From: Bacteriovorax sp.
GTDB lineage: Bacteria > Bdellovibrionota > Bacteriovoracia > Bacteriovoracales > Bacteriovoracaceae
Reading direction: 5' to 3'
DNA: 64,000 nucleotides
Assembly: GCA_014378525.1 (NCBI GenBank)
Contig: JACMNL010000101.1
Coordinates: 95,367 to 159,366 of the forward strand
Under the pieces are notes generated by a model, which saw only the letters and a list, made by a program, of their open reading frames with translations, was not told the DNA's origin and ran no database searches. Shown here piece by piece: positions 35,978 to 44,490 of this stretch. Positions within the stretch are counted from its first letter, which is position 1. Each line of letters opens with the position of its first letter. The position numbers and the translations under genes were made by a program.

Positions 35978-36874
35978 ATGACAAAAAACATCAATGAATA
36001 CCCGTTATGGACAGCGATCGTCACTCCGATGAATGCTGACTCAACTGTTGATTACCCGACTTTTGAAAAGATTTTAAAGGAACAAGATGCTGCGAAAGTG
36101 GCCGTTGTTATTTTGGGATCAACAGGTGAAGCACTTAACTTAAATAAAGATGAATGCAGAAAAGTTCTGGAGTTCGGTCTTGGGTTAAATTTATCAGTTC
36201 CGGTGATGACAGGTATCGGTGGATTCAACCAGAAAGAAACTCTTGAATACGTTTCATATTTAAACTCACTGAAGGGCCTTGATGCTTATTTAGTGGTGAC
36301 TCCGCTTTACGCGAAACCAGGTGAACACGGACAGACACAATGGTTTAAGGCGATCATGGATCTCGCAACCAGACCTTGTATGCTTTACAATGTTCCGGGA
36401 AGAACGGGCGTAAAAATGAATTTCGATGCAATCAAAAACTTAAAAGATCACAAAAATTTCTGGGCCATTAAAGAAGCAAGTGGATCAGTAGAAGACTTTA
36501 AAAAATATGGTGAAGCTGCTCCGAAGGCCCGTCTTTATAGTGGTGACGACGGAATGGTTCCTGATTTTAAACCACACAAATGTGTGGGATTAGTTTCTGT
36601 GGCGAGCAACGCATGGCCGGTTGAAACTCGTGCTTATGTGGAAAAAACATTAGCAGGAAAATTAACTACAGCTGAAGCAGATTTATGGAAAAAATCATGC
36701 GATACACTTTTTATCGCAGCTAATCCTGTACCGGTAAAAAATCTTATGCACGCTCAGGGAAAAATAAAAACAAACGTGCTTCGCGCACCTCTTCATCATT
36801 TAGATCTTGCGGACAATACGCCTGTTTTAGATGCTGATAAAAAAATTAAAACTTGGTTTAAGGAGAATAACTAA
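35978..36874 (+). CDS. dapA: 4-hydroxy-tetrahydrodipicolinate synthase
   Basis: 298 residues, a TIM-barrel aldolase that condenses pyruvate with aspartate semialdehyde. Schiff-base Lys165 in WAIKEASG, Tyr137 in YNVPGRTG, and LGSTGEAL at the pyruvate site. AGGACG lies 8-9 nt before the ATG. The stop overlaps the dapD start by one nucleotide. Confidence 0.95.
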   Translation: MTKNINEYPLWTAIVTPMNADSTVDYPTFEKILKEQDAAKVAVVILGSTGEALNLNKDECRKVLEFGLGLNLSVPVMTGIGGFNQKETLEYVSYLNSLKGLDAYLVVTPLYAKPGEHGQTQWFKAIMDLATRPCMLYNVPGRTGVKMNFDAIKNLKDHKNFWAIKEASGSVEDFKKYGEAAPKARLYSGDDGMVPDFKPHKCVGLVSVASNAWPVETRAYVEKTLAGKLTTAEADLWKKSCDTLFIAANPVPVKNLMHAQGKIKTNVLRAPLHHLDLADNTPVLDADKKIKTWFKENN

Positions 36875-37626
36875 TGGTTGTTGTAACAGAATGGGAAAAA
36901 ATGCTTAACGAACTTGAAGCAGGAAGAGTTCGCTCTGCTGATTTTAAAGACGGAAAGTGGACAGCAAACACGGCAGTAAAACAACAAATCCTTGAAGCTT
37001 TCAAAGCGGGAATTCTTAAAGAAGAAAACGGTTTCGTTGATAAACATAATCTAATGGCCCAATCATTCAGACTTGAACAAGGAGTTCGCGTTGTTCCTGG
37101 TGGAACTTCAGTTCGCCGTGGAGCTCACGTTGCAAAAGGTGTTATCATCATGCCACCAAGTTATATCAACGTTGGTGCTTTCGTAGATGAAGGAACAATG
37201 GTTGATTCACACGTGCTTGTTGGATCATGTGCTCAGATTGGAAAACGCGTTCATTTGTCTGCAGCTGTGCAGATCGGTGGCGTGCTTGAACCAATCGGCG
37301 CTAATCCGGTAGTGATCGAAGATGAAGCATTTATCGGAGCAGGTGCAGTGATCGTTGAAGGGATCGTTGTAAAAAGAAGAGCAGTCATCGCTCCTGGAGT
37401 AATTCTCTCAAAAGGAATTCCAGTTTATGATATCGTAAACGGACGCATGCTTGAGAAGGGAGAACCTATTCCAGAAAACGCTGTTGTCGTACCTGGAAAC
37501 CGACCAGTTTCGTCGACGAATACATATGCCAAGGAATTGGGGCTAACTTTGCAATGTGCGATTATCGTGAAATACAGAGATGAAAAATCTGAAACTTCAT
37601 TGGTATTAGAGGATTTCCTCCGCTAA
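36874..37626 (+). CDS. dapD: Tetrahydropyridine-2,6-dicarboxylate N-succinyltransferase
   Basis: 250 residues. A left-handed beta-helix acyltransferase with hexapeptide repeats from about residue 80 (VVPGGTSVRRGAHVAKG, then VGSCAQIGKRVHLSAAVQIG) and the conserved MPPSYINVGAFVDEGTMVDS. It shows that the cell uses the succinylase branch to meso-DAP; the later genes (dapC, dapE, dapF) are not in the window. AGGAG precedes the ATG. Last gene of the operon. Confidence 0.95.
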   Translation: MVVVTEWEKMLNELEAGRVRSADFKDGKWTANTAVKQQILEAFKAGILKEENGFVDKHNLMAQSFRLEQGVRVVPGGTSVRRGAHVAKGVIIMPPSYINVGAFVDEGTMVDSHVLVGSCAQIGKRVHLSAAVQIGGVLEPIGANPVVIEDEAFIGAGAVIVEGIVVKRRAVIAPGVILSKGIPVYDIVNGRMLEKGEPIPENAVVVPGNRPVSSTNTYAKELGLTLQCAIIVKYRDEKSETSLVLEDFLR

Positions 37627-37716
37627 ATCTCAGACGTTTATCACAAGAATTGTGACATTTGTTTTACACTGCACAAGCGTCTTTCCGACTACACTAGTAG
37701 GACACGGGGGACGCTT

Positions 37717-38664
37717 ATGAAGCCAGGAAGCTTTGAAACACACATGGACCTAGGGCCAAAAGATACAGTTGAAACACATTTAGAAGGTGTGAAGCAACCG
37801 AAGCTTGATTGGGTTAACACAATCTTTTTAACTTCTACTCCAATTGTAGCGATCGCGCTCAGTTGGTTATACTTCAGCCGCCATGGCCTAGAGTGGTCAC
37901 AGATCGCGCTGGCAGTTTTATTTTATTTCATCACAGGAATGTCGATCACTGGCGGATATCACCGCTTGTTCGCACACAAAACTTATAAAGCAAATAAAGC
38001 TGTAAAGTTAATGTACCTTCTTTTTGGTGCAGCGACTTTTCAAAACTCAGCTTTAAAATGGGCCGCGGATCACCGCGTTCACCACAACCATGTTGACGGT
38101 GACAAAGATCCATACAACATCAATAAAGGTTTCTGGTACGCGCACATCGGATGGATTTTCTATCAGGAAAAGGTCATCGATCCAAAATACCCGAAAGATC
38201 TTTTAAATGATAAACTAGTTATGTGGCAACACAGAAACTACTTATGGTTATGTGTAACGATGGGATTCATTCTTCCAACTGTGATCGGACACTTTTTAGG
38301 TTCTGCTCTTGGTGGATTCGCTTTAGCAGGTGTTGGCCGCGTGGTTTTCGTTCACCACTGTACATTCTTTATCAACTCTCTTTGCCACATTGTAGGAACA
38401 CGTCCTTATACAGACTCAAATACAGCTAGAGACAGCGCTGTGATGGCCGTATTCTCTTACGGAGAGGGTTACCATAACTACCACCACTACTTCCCGACTG
38501 ATTACAGAAACGGGATCAGATGGTTTCATTTCGATCCAACAAAATGGATGATCAAGTCTCTTTCTTATGTTGGTTTTACGAATGATTTGAAAAAGGTTCC
38601 CGAGAAACTAATCAATCAGGCGAAGCTTGAAATGCAGATGAAAAAATATCAGAACGTAGCTTAA
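37717..38664 (+). CDS. Acyl-CoA (delta-9) fatty acid desaturase
   Basis: 315 residues, a di-iron membrane desaturase. The three histidine boxes are HRLFAH (82-87), HRVHH (119-123) and HNYHH (253-257), with membrane helices at about 32-75 and 175-215. It puts a cis double bond into long-chain acyl groups, most likely for membrane fluidity. GGGGGA lies 6 nt before the ATG. Monocistronic, with a strong terminator behind it. Confidence 0.93.
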   Translation: MKPGSFETHMDLGPKDTVETHLEGVKQPKLDWVNTIFLTSTPIVAIALSWLYFSRHGLEWSQIALAVLFYFITGMSITGGYHRLFAHKTYKANKAVKLMYLLFGAATFQNSALKWAADHRVHHNHVDGDKDPYNINKGFWYAHIGWIFYQEKVIDPKYPKDLLNDKLVMWQHRNYLWLCVTMGFILPTVIGHFLGSALGGFALAGVGRVVFVHHCTFFINSLCHIVGTRPYTDSNTARDSAVMAVFSYGEGYHNYHHYFPTDYRNGIRWFHFDPTKWMIKSLSYVGFTNDLKKVPEKLINQAKLEMQMKKYQNVA

Positions 38665-38670
38665 AATATG

Positions 38671-38700
38671 AAAGGCCCTCAATTGAGGGCCTTTTTTTTT
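38671..38700 (+). terminator. Rho-independent terminator after the desaturase
   Basis: A 10-bp perfect stem (38671-38680 with 38685-38694), 4-nt loop, then a T-run. It touches the 3' end of the convergent KimA-like gene. Confidence 0.92.
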
Positions 38701-40525
38701 ATAAATAATACTTAATCGAAGTTACAACTTTACCAGGCTTAAACCTAAGCGCCGTTCTTAAAACCAGTGTCATCTGATTATGAAGGAACTGGTGATACCA
38801 CGTCTTCGTAATGAACTCCGGAACGACAACCGAAATCATCTCACTTCCCGACTCCACGTGAACTTTATCAATATAAGTTAACAGCGGCCCTAAAACCGAT
38901 CTGTACGGTGATTCAAGAATTTCGAGAGGTAATCCCTGAGACCATTTATCCCAGACCTTTAACATCTTCGCAGTGGCGTCCTTGTCGATGTCTACATAAC
39001 AAACGCGGACGTCTTTACTGATGGTCAGTGCGTATCTCACGGCCTTAACAACTCCCGGGTGAATTCCGGAAATTGGAACGATCGCCACAAAAACTTCGTT
39101 TCCTTCTTTCGTTAAGTCCTGGTGGTAACTGTCGCGGGCCAGCTGGTGACCAACGGCCAGGTAATGCACCTTAATCTGCTTGAAAAATAAAACCAGTGTC
39201 GGGATAAGGATAATTACCATCCACGCACCAAGCGCGAATTTAGTGATTCCGATGACGATCAAAACCATGAACGTGGTGATGGCACCGGCGCCGTTAATCA
39301 TTAAACCTTTTTTCCAGTGTGGAGCTTTGGTTTTTAAATGGTGAATGATCATCCCGCTTTGAGAAAGTGTGAATGATAAAAATACACCTACGGCATATAA
39401 AGGAATCAGTCTGTGAGTTGATCCTTTAAAGATGATTAAAAGTAATGCAGCAGAAAAAGTCAGACCGATGATTCCGTTTGAGAAAACTAAACGGTCCCCG
39501 ATTGAAGACATTTGTCTCGGTAAAAATCTGTCTTTCGCAATTAACGAAGTTAATCTTGGAAAGTCAGCATAACTTGTATTGGCAGCAAGAAATAAAATTA
39601 AAGCAACAGCAGCTTGAGTCGCATAGTAGAAAATGTTTTGTCCGAAAATTTGTCGCGCCAATTGAGACATGACTGTTTCGCCACCGTGAACCGGAACGAT
39701 TCCGTAAACGTGAGCAAGAAGAGTAATTCCAAGGAAAAAACTTCCAAGGATAACTGTCATCCACATCATTGTGACCTTCGCATTGTGCTGTGAAGGTTTT
39801 CTGAAAATGGGAACACCGTTTGAGATGGCCTCGATACCTGTTAAAGCAGAACACCCCGAGGCGAATGCTTTAAGTAATAAGAAGAGTGGTACTTCCGGAT
39901 AAGCTTCGTGAACGACAGGGTGAACCATCGGCGCGATACCCATTAAAATTTTATAACCACCGACAATTAACATTAAGAGAACTGAAAGAATAAAAAAGTA
40001 TGTCGGGTAAGCAAAGACGTTTGATGATTCTTTTAAACCGCGAAGGTTTAAAATCATGATCGTAAAAATGATTAAAACGCCAATGAGAACTCTGTGTTCG
40101 GAAATAAATGGAAAAGCAGAGCCGATGTTTTCGAGACCTGCTGAAACCGAAACTGAAACAGTTAAAATATAATCGATAAGAAGAGCAGCACCGGCAACAA
40201 GGCCTGCTGTCTCACCTAAGTTTTCTTTGGCAACAGTGTAAGCACCACCACCATGTGGATAAGCGCTGATTGTTTGCTGATAAGAAAGTGTAATGATCAT
40301 TAAAAGGACGGCAACACCAATGGCCATCGGAATTGACCACGCCATTGCAGTGACTGCAAAAAGTGAAAGAGGAATTAAAACTTCTTCAGTAGCGTATGCA
40401 ACTGATGAAAGAGCATCTGATGAAAGAACTGCGAGAGCTTTCCACTTGGGAATTCGTTCTTCCTCAAGTTTATCCATTGTTAGTGGATTTCCGATAAACA
40501 CGTTCTTAATTTTTGAAATTAACAT
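38699..40525 (-). CDS. KimA-like potassium transporter (APC superfamily)
   Basis: 608 residues, almost the same length as Bacillus subtilis KimA (YdaO), to which it is close along its whole length as I recall that sequence: LKALAMLSSDALSSVAY-type start (here WKALAVLSSDALSSVAYATE), AYPHGGGAYTVAKENLGE, FASGCSALTGIEAISNGVP and LIPLYAVGVFLSFTLSQSGM. Twelve membrane helices occupy about 1-450, and a cytosolic Usp-like domain fills the rest. KimA is a high-affinity proton-coupled K+ importer controlled by c-di-AMP in Firmicutes; that control here is not shown. Confidence 0.82.
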   Translation of the reverse strand: MLISKIKNVFIGNPLTMDKLEEERIPKWKALAVLSSDALSSVAYATEEVLIPLSLFAVTAMAWSIPMAIGVAVLLMIITLSYQQTISAYPHGGGAYTVAKENLGETAGLVAGAALLIDYILTVSVSVSAGLENIGSAFPFISEHRVLIGVLIIFTIMILNLRGLKESSNVFAYPTYFFILSVLLMLIVGGYKILMGIAPMVHPVVHEAYPEVPLFLLLKAFASGCSALTGIEAISNGVPIFRKPSQHNAKVTMMWMTVILGSFFLGITLLAHVYGIVPVHGGETVMSQLARQIFGQNIFYYATQAAVALILFLAANTSYADFPRLTSLIAKDRFLPRQMSSIGDRLVFSNGIIGLTFSAALLLIIFKGSTHRLIPLYAVGVFLSFTLSQSGMIIHHLKTKAPHWKKGLMINGAGAITTFMVLIVIGITKFALGAWMVIILIPTLVLFFKQIKVHYLAVGHQLARDSYHQDLTKEGNEVFVAIVPISGIHPGVVKAVRYALTISKDVRVCYVDIDKDATAKMLKVWDKWSQGLPLEILESPYRSVLGPLLTYIDKVHVESGSEMISVVVPEFITKTWYHQFLHNQMTLVLRTALRFKPGKVVTSIKYYL

Positions 40526-41062
40526 CTAGGCCCTGCTTTAATTGTGAAGAAAGAAATTTGAGGCCTTAGAGTAATTTAGTCAAGGATGTTTTGGCGTTTA
40601 GAAAAGTAAATATGGTGTAAAAATTCGAGTTTTTTGAATTTTGCACACAAGATATATGAAGCAAGACGCAGATCAAACACTACATATAGTAGTGGTGCGG
40701 TGATTCTTTAGATGTATTTTATTTAATTGTGATCTAATTTTATCGATGTAAGTTTTAATTAGATGGGAAAAAATAGATTCATAGGACCAATTCTGCCTAG
40801 TTCAAACCATTAAAATCATTGCTATTTATTGCATCTCCGAAAAGTGATAACATGAAATAGTCGGTTAATTTGTCGCAAGGATTAGCGAATAAATTATTTG
40901 TAAACTCACGCGATCTTGTTATCTTTAATTTATAGAATGAATTTACAAAAACTTTTTCGCGTTAAAATCCTAGGCCCAAAACCTTAATTAACAACAAAAC
41001 GGAAGTAAAGATTTCTATAAACACACACACAACACGGTACTAGAGACATTCAGGAGACACAA
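40526..41062. other. 537-nt intergenic region between kimA-like gene and nrdB
   Basis: AT-rich and without a credible gene. It must hold divergent promoters for the transporter and nrdBA. It contains the tandem NrdR box pair (annotated separately), an 8-bp inverted repeat at 40732-40739/40757-40764, and a CA-repeat tract at 41022-41037 just before the nrdB ribosome site (AGGAGA). I cannot fix a promoter with confidence, and no riboswitch fold is recognised. Confidence 0.6.
40645..40692 (+). promoter_or_regulatory. Tandem NrdR box candidate
   Basis: Two copies resembling the NrdR consensus ACACWATATATWGTGT: box 1 at 40645-40660 (12 of 16) and box 2 at 40677-40692 (13 of 16). Centres are 32 bp apart, three helical turns, which is the usual NrdR arrangement. 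They lie upstream of the ribonucleotide reductase genes that NrdR represses in other bacteria. Match quality is moderate; spacing and context carry the call. Confidence 0.6.
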
Positions 41063-42049
41063 ATGGCACAGGAAGCTAAGTCAGCTATTCTTGCACCGAA
41101 CGATAATCGTTTCGTGCTTTTTCCAATTAAATATCAACAAGTATGGGACATGTACAAAAAGCACATGGCCGTCTTCTGGACTTCAGAAGAAATCGATCTT
41201 GTTCCCGATCTTAACGACTGGGAAAACAAGCTAAACGACGATGAAAGATATTTCATCTCTCACGTTCTGGCGTTTTTCGCAGCATCTGACGGAATCGTTA
41301 ACGAGAACCTTGCACTTCGTTTCTATAAAGACGTGCAGATCCCTGAAGCTCGTTGCTTCTACGGATTTCAGATTGCAATGGAGAACATCCACTCTGAAAC
41401 CTACTCACTGCTAATTGATACATACATTAAAGATCCGAAACAAAAAGATAAACTCTTCCACGCCACTGAAAACATGGCGTGTGTAGCGAAAAAAGCAAAA
41501 TGGGCACTGGACTGGATTTCATCTAAGAAGTCATTCGCTCACAGACTCGTAGCTTTCGCTGCTATCGAAGGGATTTTCTTCTCTGGATCTTTCTGTGCAA
41601 TTTACTGGTTGAAAAAACGCGGACTGATGGCCGGTCTTGCGACTTCAAACGAGTTCATTTCACGTGACGAAGGTCTTCACTGCCAGTTCGCAGTTCTTAT
41701 GCACAATCTTTTAGATAAAGAAGAGCGCATCAGCGTAGCGGACATCACTCAAATCATCACTGAAGCTGTAGAGATCGAAAAAGAATTTATTCTTGAGTCT
41801 CTTCCGGTATCTCTGATTGGTATGAACAAAGATTCAATGTCTCAGTACATTGAATTCGTGGCCGATCACTGGTTAGAGCAGTTAGATGCTCCTAAATTTT
41901 ACAACACAAAAAATCCTTTCGACTGGATGGAGCTCATTTCCCTGGAAGGGAAAACGAACTTCTTCGAGAAGAGAGTCTCTGAATACCAAAGACCTGGTGT
42001 TTTGGGAGAGAAACAATCACACACATTCACACTAGACGCGGAGTTTTAA
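41063..42049 (+). CDS. nrdB: Ribonucleoside-diphosphate reductase small subunit, class Ia
   Basis: 328 residues, of the eukaryote-like R2 type. Iron ligands Asp76, Glu107 and His110, and the radical-bearing Tyr114 ([11 protein letters not shown]), keep the same spacing as mouse R2 (D139, E170, H173, Y177). Later ligands are in [10 protein letters not shown]. The C-terminal tail FTLDAEF is nearly the mammalian tail that binds the large subunit. AGGAGA precedes the ATG. It is followed after one nucleotide by nrdA. Confidence 0.96.
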   Translation: MAQEAKSAILAPNDNRFVLFPIKYQQVWDMYKKHMAVFWTSEEIDLVPDLNDWENKLNDDERYFISHVLAFFAASDGIVNENLALRFYKDVQIPEARCFYGFQIAMENIHSETYSLLIDTYIKDPKQKDKLFHATENMACVAKKAKWALDWISSKKSFAHRLVAFAAIEGIFFSGSFCAIYWLKKRGLMAGLATSNEFISRDEGLHCQFAVLMHNLLDKEERISVADITQIITEAVEIEKEFILESLPVSLIGMNKDSMSQYIEFVADHWLEQLDAPKFYNTKNPFDWMELISLEGKTNFFEKRVSEYQRPGVLGEKQSHTFTLDAEF

Positions 42050-42050
42050 G

Positions 42051-44420
42051 ATGTACGTAAACACAAGAAGTGGCGAAAAAGAGCCGATTAAATTCGATAA
42101 AATCACGGAAAGAATTGAACAACTTTGTTTTGATTTAGATAGAAGCTTTATCGATCCGATGAAGATCGCAAAAAAAGTTATCGAAGGAATTTACGATGGA
42201 ATTACAACGAAAGAGCTTGATCAACTAGCAGCTGAAACAGCAGCTTATTTATCAACTCAGCATCCACAGTATGCTACTTTGGCGGGTAGAATTGCTGTAT
42301 CAAATCTTCATAAAGAAACTCGCGGATGTTTCTCTGAAAACATTAAAGCAATGTACCACTACCATAACCCGGTAACTGGTGAGTACTCTCCCCTCGTTTC
42401 AACTGAACTTTACGAAACAGTTATGAAAAACGCTGAACAATTAGACAAAGCTTTAATTGATAGACGCGATTTCAACTACGACTATTTCGGATTCAAAACT
42501 TTAGAAAAATCTTACCTTCTAAAGATGAACAACAAAATCGTTGAGCGTCCGGGACAAATGTTAATGAGAGTTTCTGTAGGGATTCACTTAAACGACATCG
42601 AATCGGCTATCAAAACTTATAACTTAATGAGTGAGAAATATTTCACACATGCGTCTCCTACTCTCTTTAACTCGGGAACAAATAAAGCTCAGCTTTCTTC
42701 ATGTTTCCTTTTAACTATGAAAGACGATTCTATCGACGGGATTTATGAAACATTAAAGCAGACTGCTTTAATTTCTCAATCTGCCGGCGGTATAGGGCTC
42801 GCGATTCACAATGTCCGCGCTAAAGGGACATTCATTAAAGGAACAAACGGAACATCTAACGGTATCGTACCAATGCTAAAAGTATTTAACGATACAGCAA
42901 GATACGTTGATCAGGGTGGAGGAAAACGTAAAGGTGCTTTCGCGGTTTATCTAGAGCCATGGCATGCTGATATTTTCGACTTCCTTGAAATGAAAAAGAA
43001 CACAGGTAAAGAAGAGCAACGTGCTCGCGATTTATTCTACGCACTTTGGATCCCGGATCTTTTCATGAAGCGTGTTGAAGAAGACGGAATGTGGTCACTA
43101 TTTTGCCCACACGAAGCTCCAGGTCTTTCAGACTGTTCAGGAAAAAAATTCGAAGAACTTTATAAGTCTTACGAAGAAAAAGGTCTTGCGAAGAAAACAA
43201 TCAGAGCTCAGGACGTTTGGTTTGCTGTTCTTGAATCGCAAATTGAAACTGGTTCACCGTATATGTTGTACAAAGATGCAGCTAACGAAAAATCAAACCA
43301 GAAAAACCTTGGGACCATCAAGTCTTCTAACCTTTGTACAGAAATCCTTGAGTACACAGCTCCCGACGAAGTTGCAGTTTGTAACCTTGCCTCGGTTGCC
43401 CTTAACAGATTTGTTGATACAACAGGTGACAGACCAAGATACGACCATAAAAAACTTTACGATGTTGCTTATCAAATGACGGTTAACTTAAACCGCATTA
43501 TCGATATCAACTACTACCCGGTTCCAGAAGCACGTAACTCAAACATGAGACACCGTCCGATTGGTTTAGGAGTACAGGGATTAGCAGACGCGTTTTTTGA
43601 AATGAGACTTCCTTTTGAATCAAAAGAAGCGCTTAAACTAAACAACGACATTTTTGAAACAATTTATTTTGCAGCGATGACAGCTTCAAAAGACCTTGCG
43701 ATTAAAAACGGCCCGTACGAAACTTACCAGGGGTCCCCTGTATCAGAAGGGATTTTCCAGTTTGATATGTGGAATGTAAAACCAACTTCAGGAAACTGGG
43801 ATTGGGAAGCACTAAAAGCAGACGTACAACAATACGGAGTGAGAAACTCACTTTTAGTTGCTCCAATGCCAACAGCTTCAACATCACAAATCTTAGGGAA
43901 CAACGAGTGTTTCGAGCCGATCACTTCAAATATTTATGTGAGACGTGTTTTATCGGGAGAGTTCGCAGTTGTTAACAGATACCTGGTGAATGATCTTATT
44001 AAGATCAACCTGTGGAATGATAAGATGAGAAACGAAGTCATTGCTAACAATGGTTCTGTTCAAAACATCGAAGTGATTCCTGAAGAAGTAAAAGCTTTAT
44101 ACAAAACGATCTGGGAAATTAAGCAAAAAGCTGTTGTGGATATGTCAGCAGGACGCGGCCCTTACATCGATCAAGGCCAGTCACTGAACGTATTTATGGA
44201 AGACCCTAACTTCGGAAAACTTTCTTCTATGCACTTTTATGCATGGAAAGCAGGTCTTAAGACAGGGATGTATTATTTAAGAACAAGAGCTGCAGTTAAC
44301 GCTGTTCAGTTCACAGTTAAAAATAATGAAATGCCTGCTGTTAAGACAACCGAAGAGCAAATGGCAGCAATGGTTTGTTCAATCGACAATCCTGAAGACT
44401 GTGTAATGTGCGGGTCGTGA
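42051..44420 (+). CDS. nrdA: Ribonucleoside-diphosphate reductase large subunit, class Ia
   Basis: 789 residues, close to human RRM1 (792) and collinear with it. N-terminal ATP-cone (1-90), active-site cysteines in LSSCFLL and SNLCTEI, radical-transfer region [15 protein letters not shown], and the C-terminal redox pair CVMCGS. It reduces ribonucleoside diphosphates to deoxyribonucleotides with NrdB. Two-gene operon ended by a bidirectional terminator. Confidence 0.97.
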   Translation: MYVNTRSGEKEPIKFDKITERIEQLCFDLDRSFIDPMKIAKKVIEGIYDGITTKELDQLAAETAAYLSTQHPQYATLAGRIAVSNLHKETRGCFSENIKAMYHYHNPVTGEYSPLVSTELYETVMKNAEQLDKALIDRRDFNYDYFGFKTLEKSYLLKMNNKIVERPGQMLMRVSVGIHLNDIESAIKTYNLMSEKYFTHASPTLFNSGTNKAQLSSCFLLTMKDDSIDGIYETLKQTALISQSAGGIGLAIHNVRAKGTFIKGTNGTSNGIVPMLKVFNDTARYVDQGGGKRKGAFAVYLEPWHADIFDFLEMKKNTGKEEQRARDLFYALWIPDLFMKRVEEDGMWSLFCPHEAPGLSDCSGKKFEELYKSYEEKGLAKKTIRAQDVWFAVLESQIETGSPYMLYKDAANEKSNQKNLGTIKSSNLCTEILEYTAPDEVAVCNLASVALNRFVDTTGDRPRYDHKKLYDVAYQMTVNLNRIIDINYYPVPEARNSNMRHRPIGLGVQGLADAFFEMRLPFESKEALKLNNDIFETIYFAAMTASKDLAIKNGPYETYQGSPVSEGIFQFDMWNVKPTSGNWDWEALKADVQQYGVRNSLLVAPMPTASTSQILGNNECFEPITSNIYVRRVLSGEFAVVNRYLVNDLIKINLWNDKMRNEVIANNGSVQNIEVIPEEVKALYKTIWEIKQKAVVDMSAGRGPYIDQGQSLNVFMEDPNFGKLSSMHFYAWKAGLKTGMYYLRTRAAVNAVQFTVKNNEMPAVKTTEEQMAAMVCSIDNPEDCVMCGS

Positions 44421-44448
44421 TTTTTAGAAATTAAAATTTATTGAAAAT

Positions 44449-44480
44449 AAAAAGGCCGGAACAATTTCCGGCCTTTTTTT
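44449..44480. terminator. Bidirectional rho-independent terminator
   Basis: An 8-bp GC-rich core stem (44454-44461 with 44466-44473) with an A-run on the left and a T-run on the right, between convergent nrdA and the Glug lipoprotein gene. Confidence 0.92.
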
Positions 44481-44490
44481 ATATTTAATA

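Noticed and set aside
40937..40987. A 16-codon open frame in the nrdB leader.
   Set aside because: No ribosome binding site, and too short for support without conservation data.
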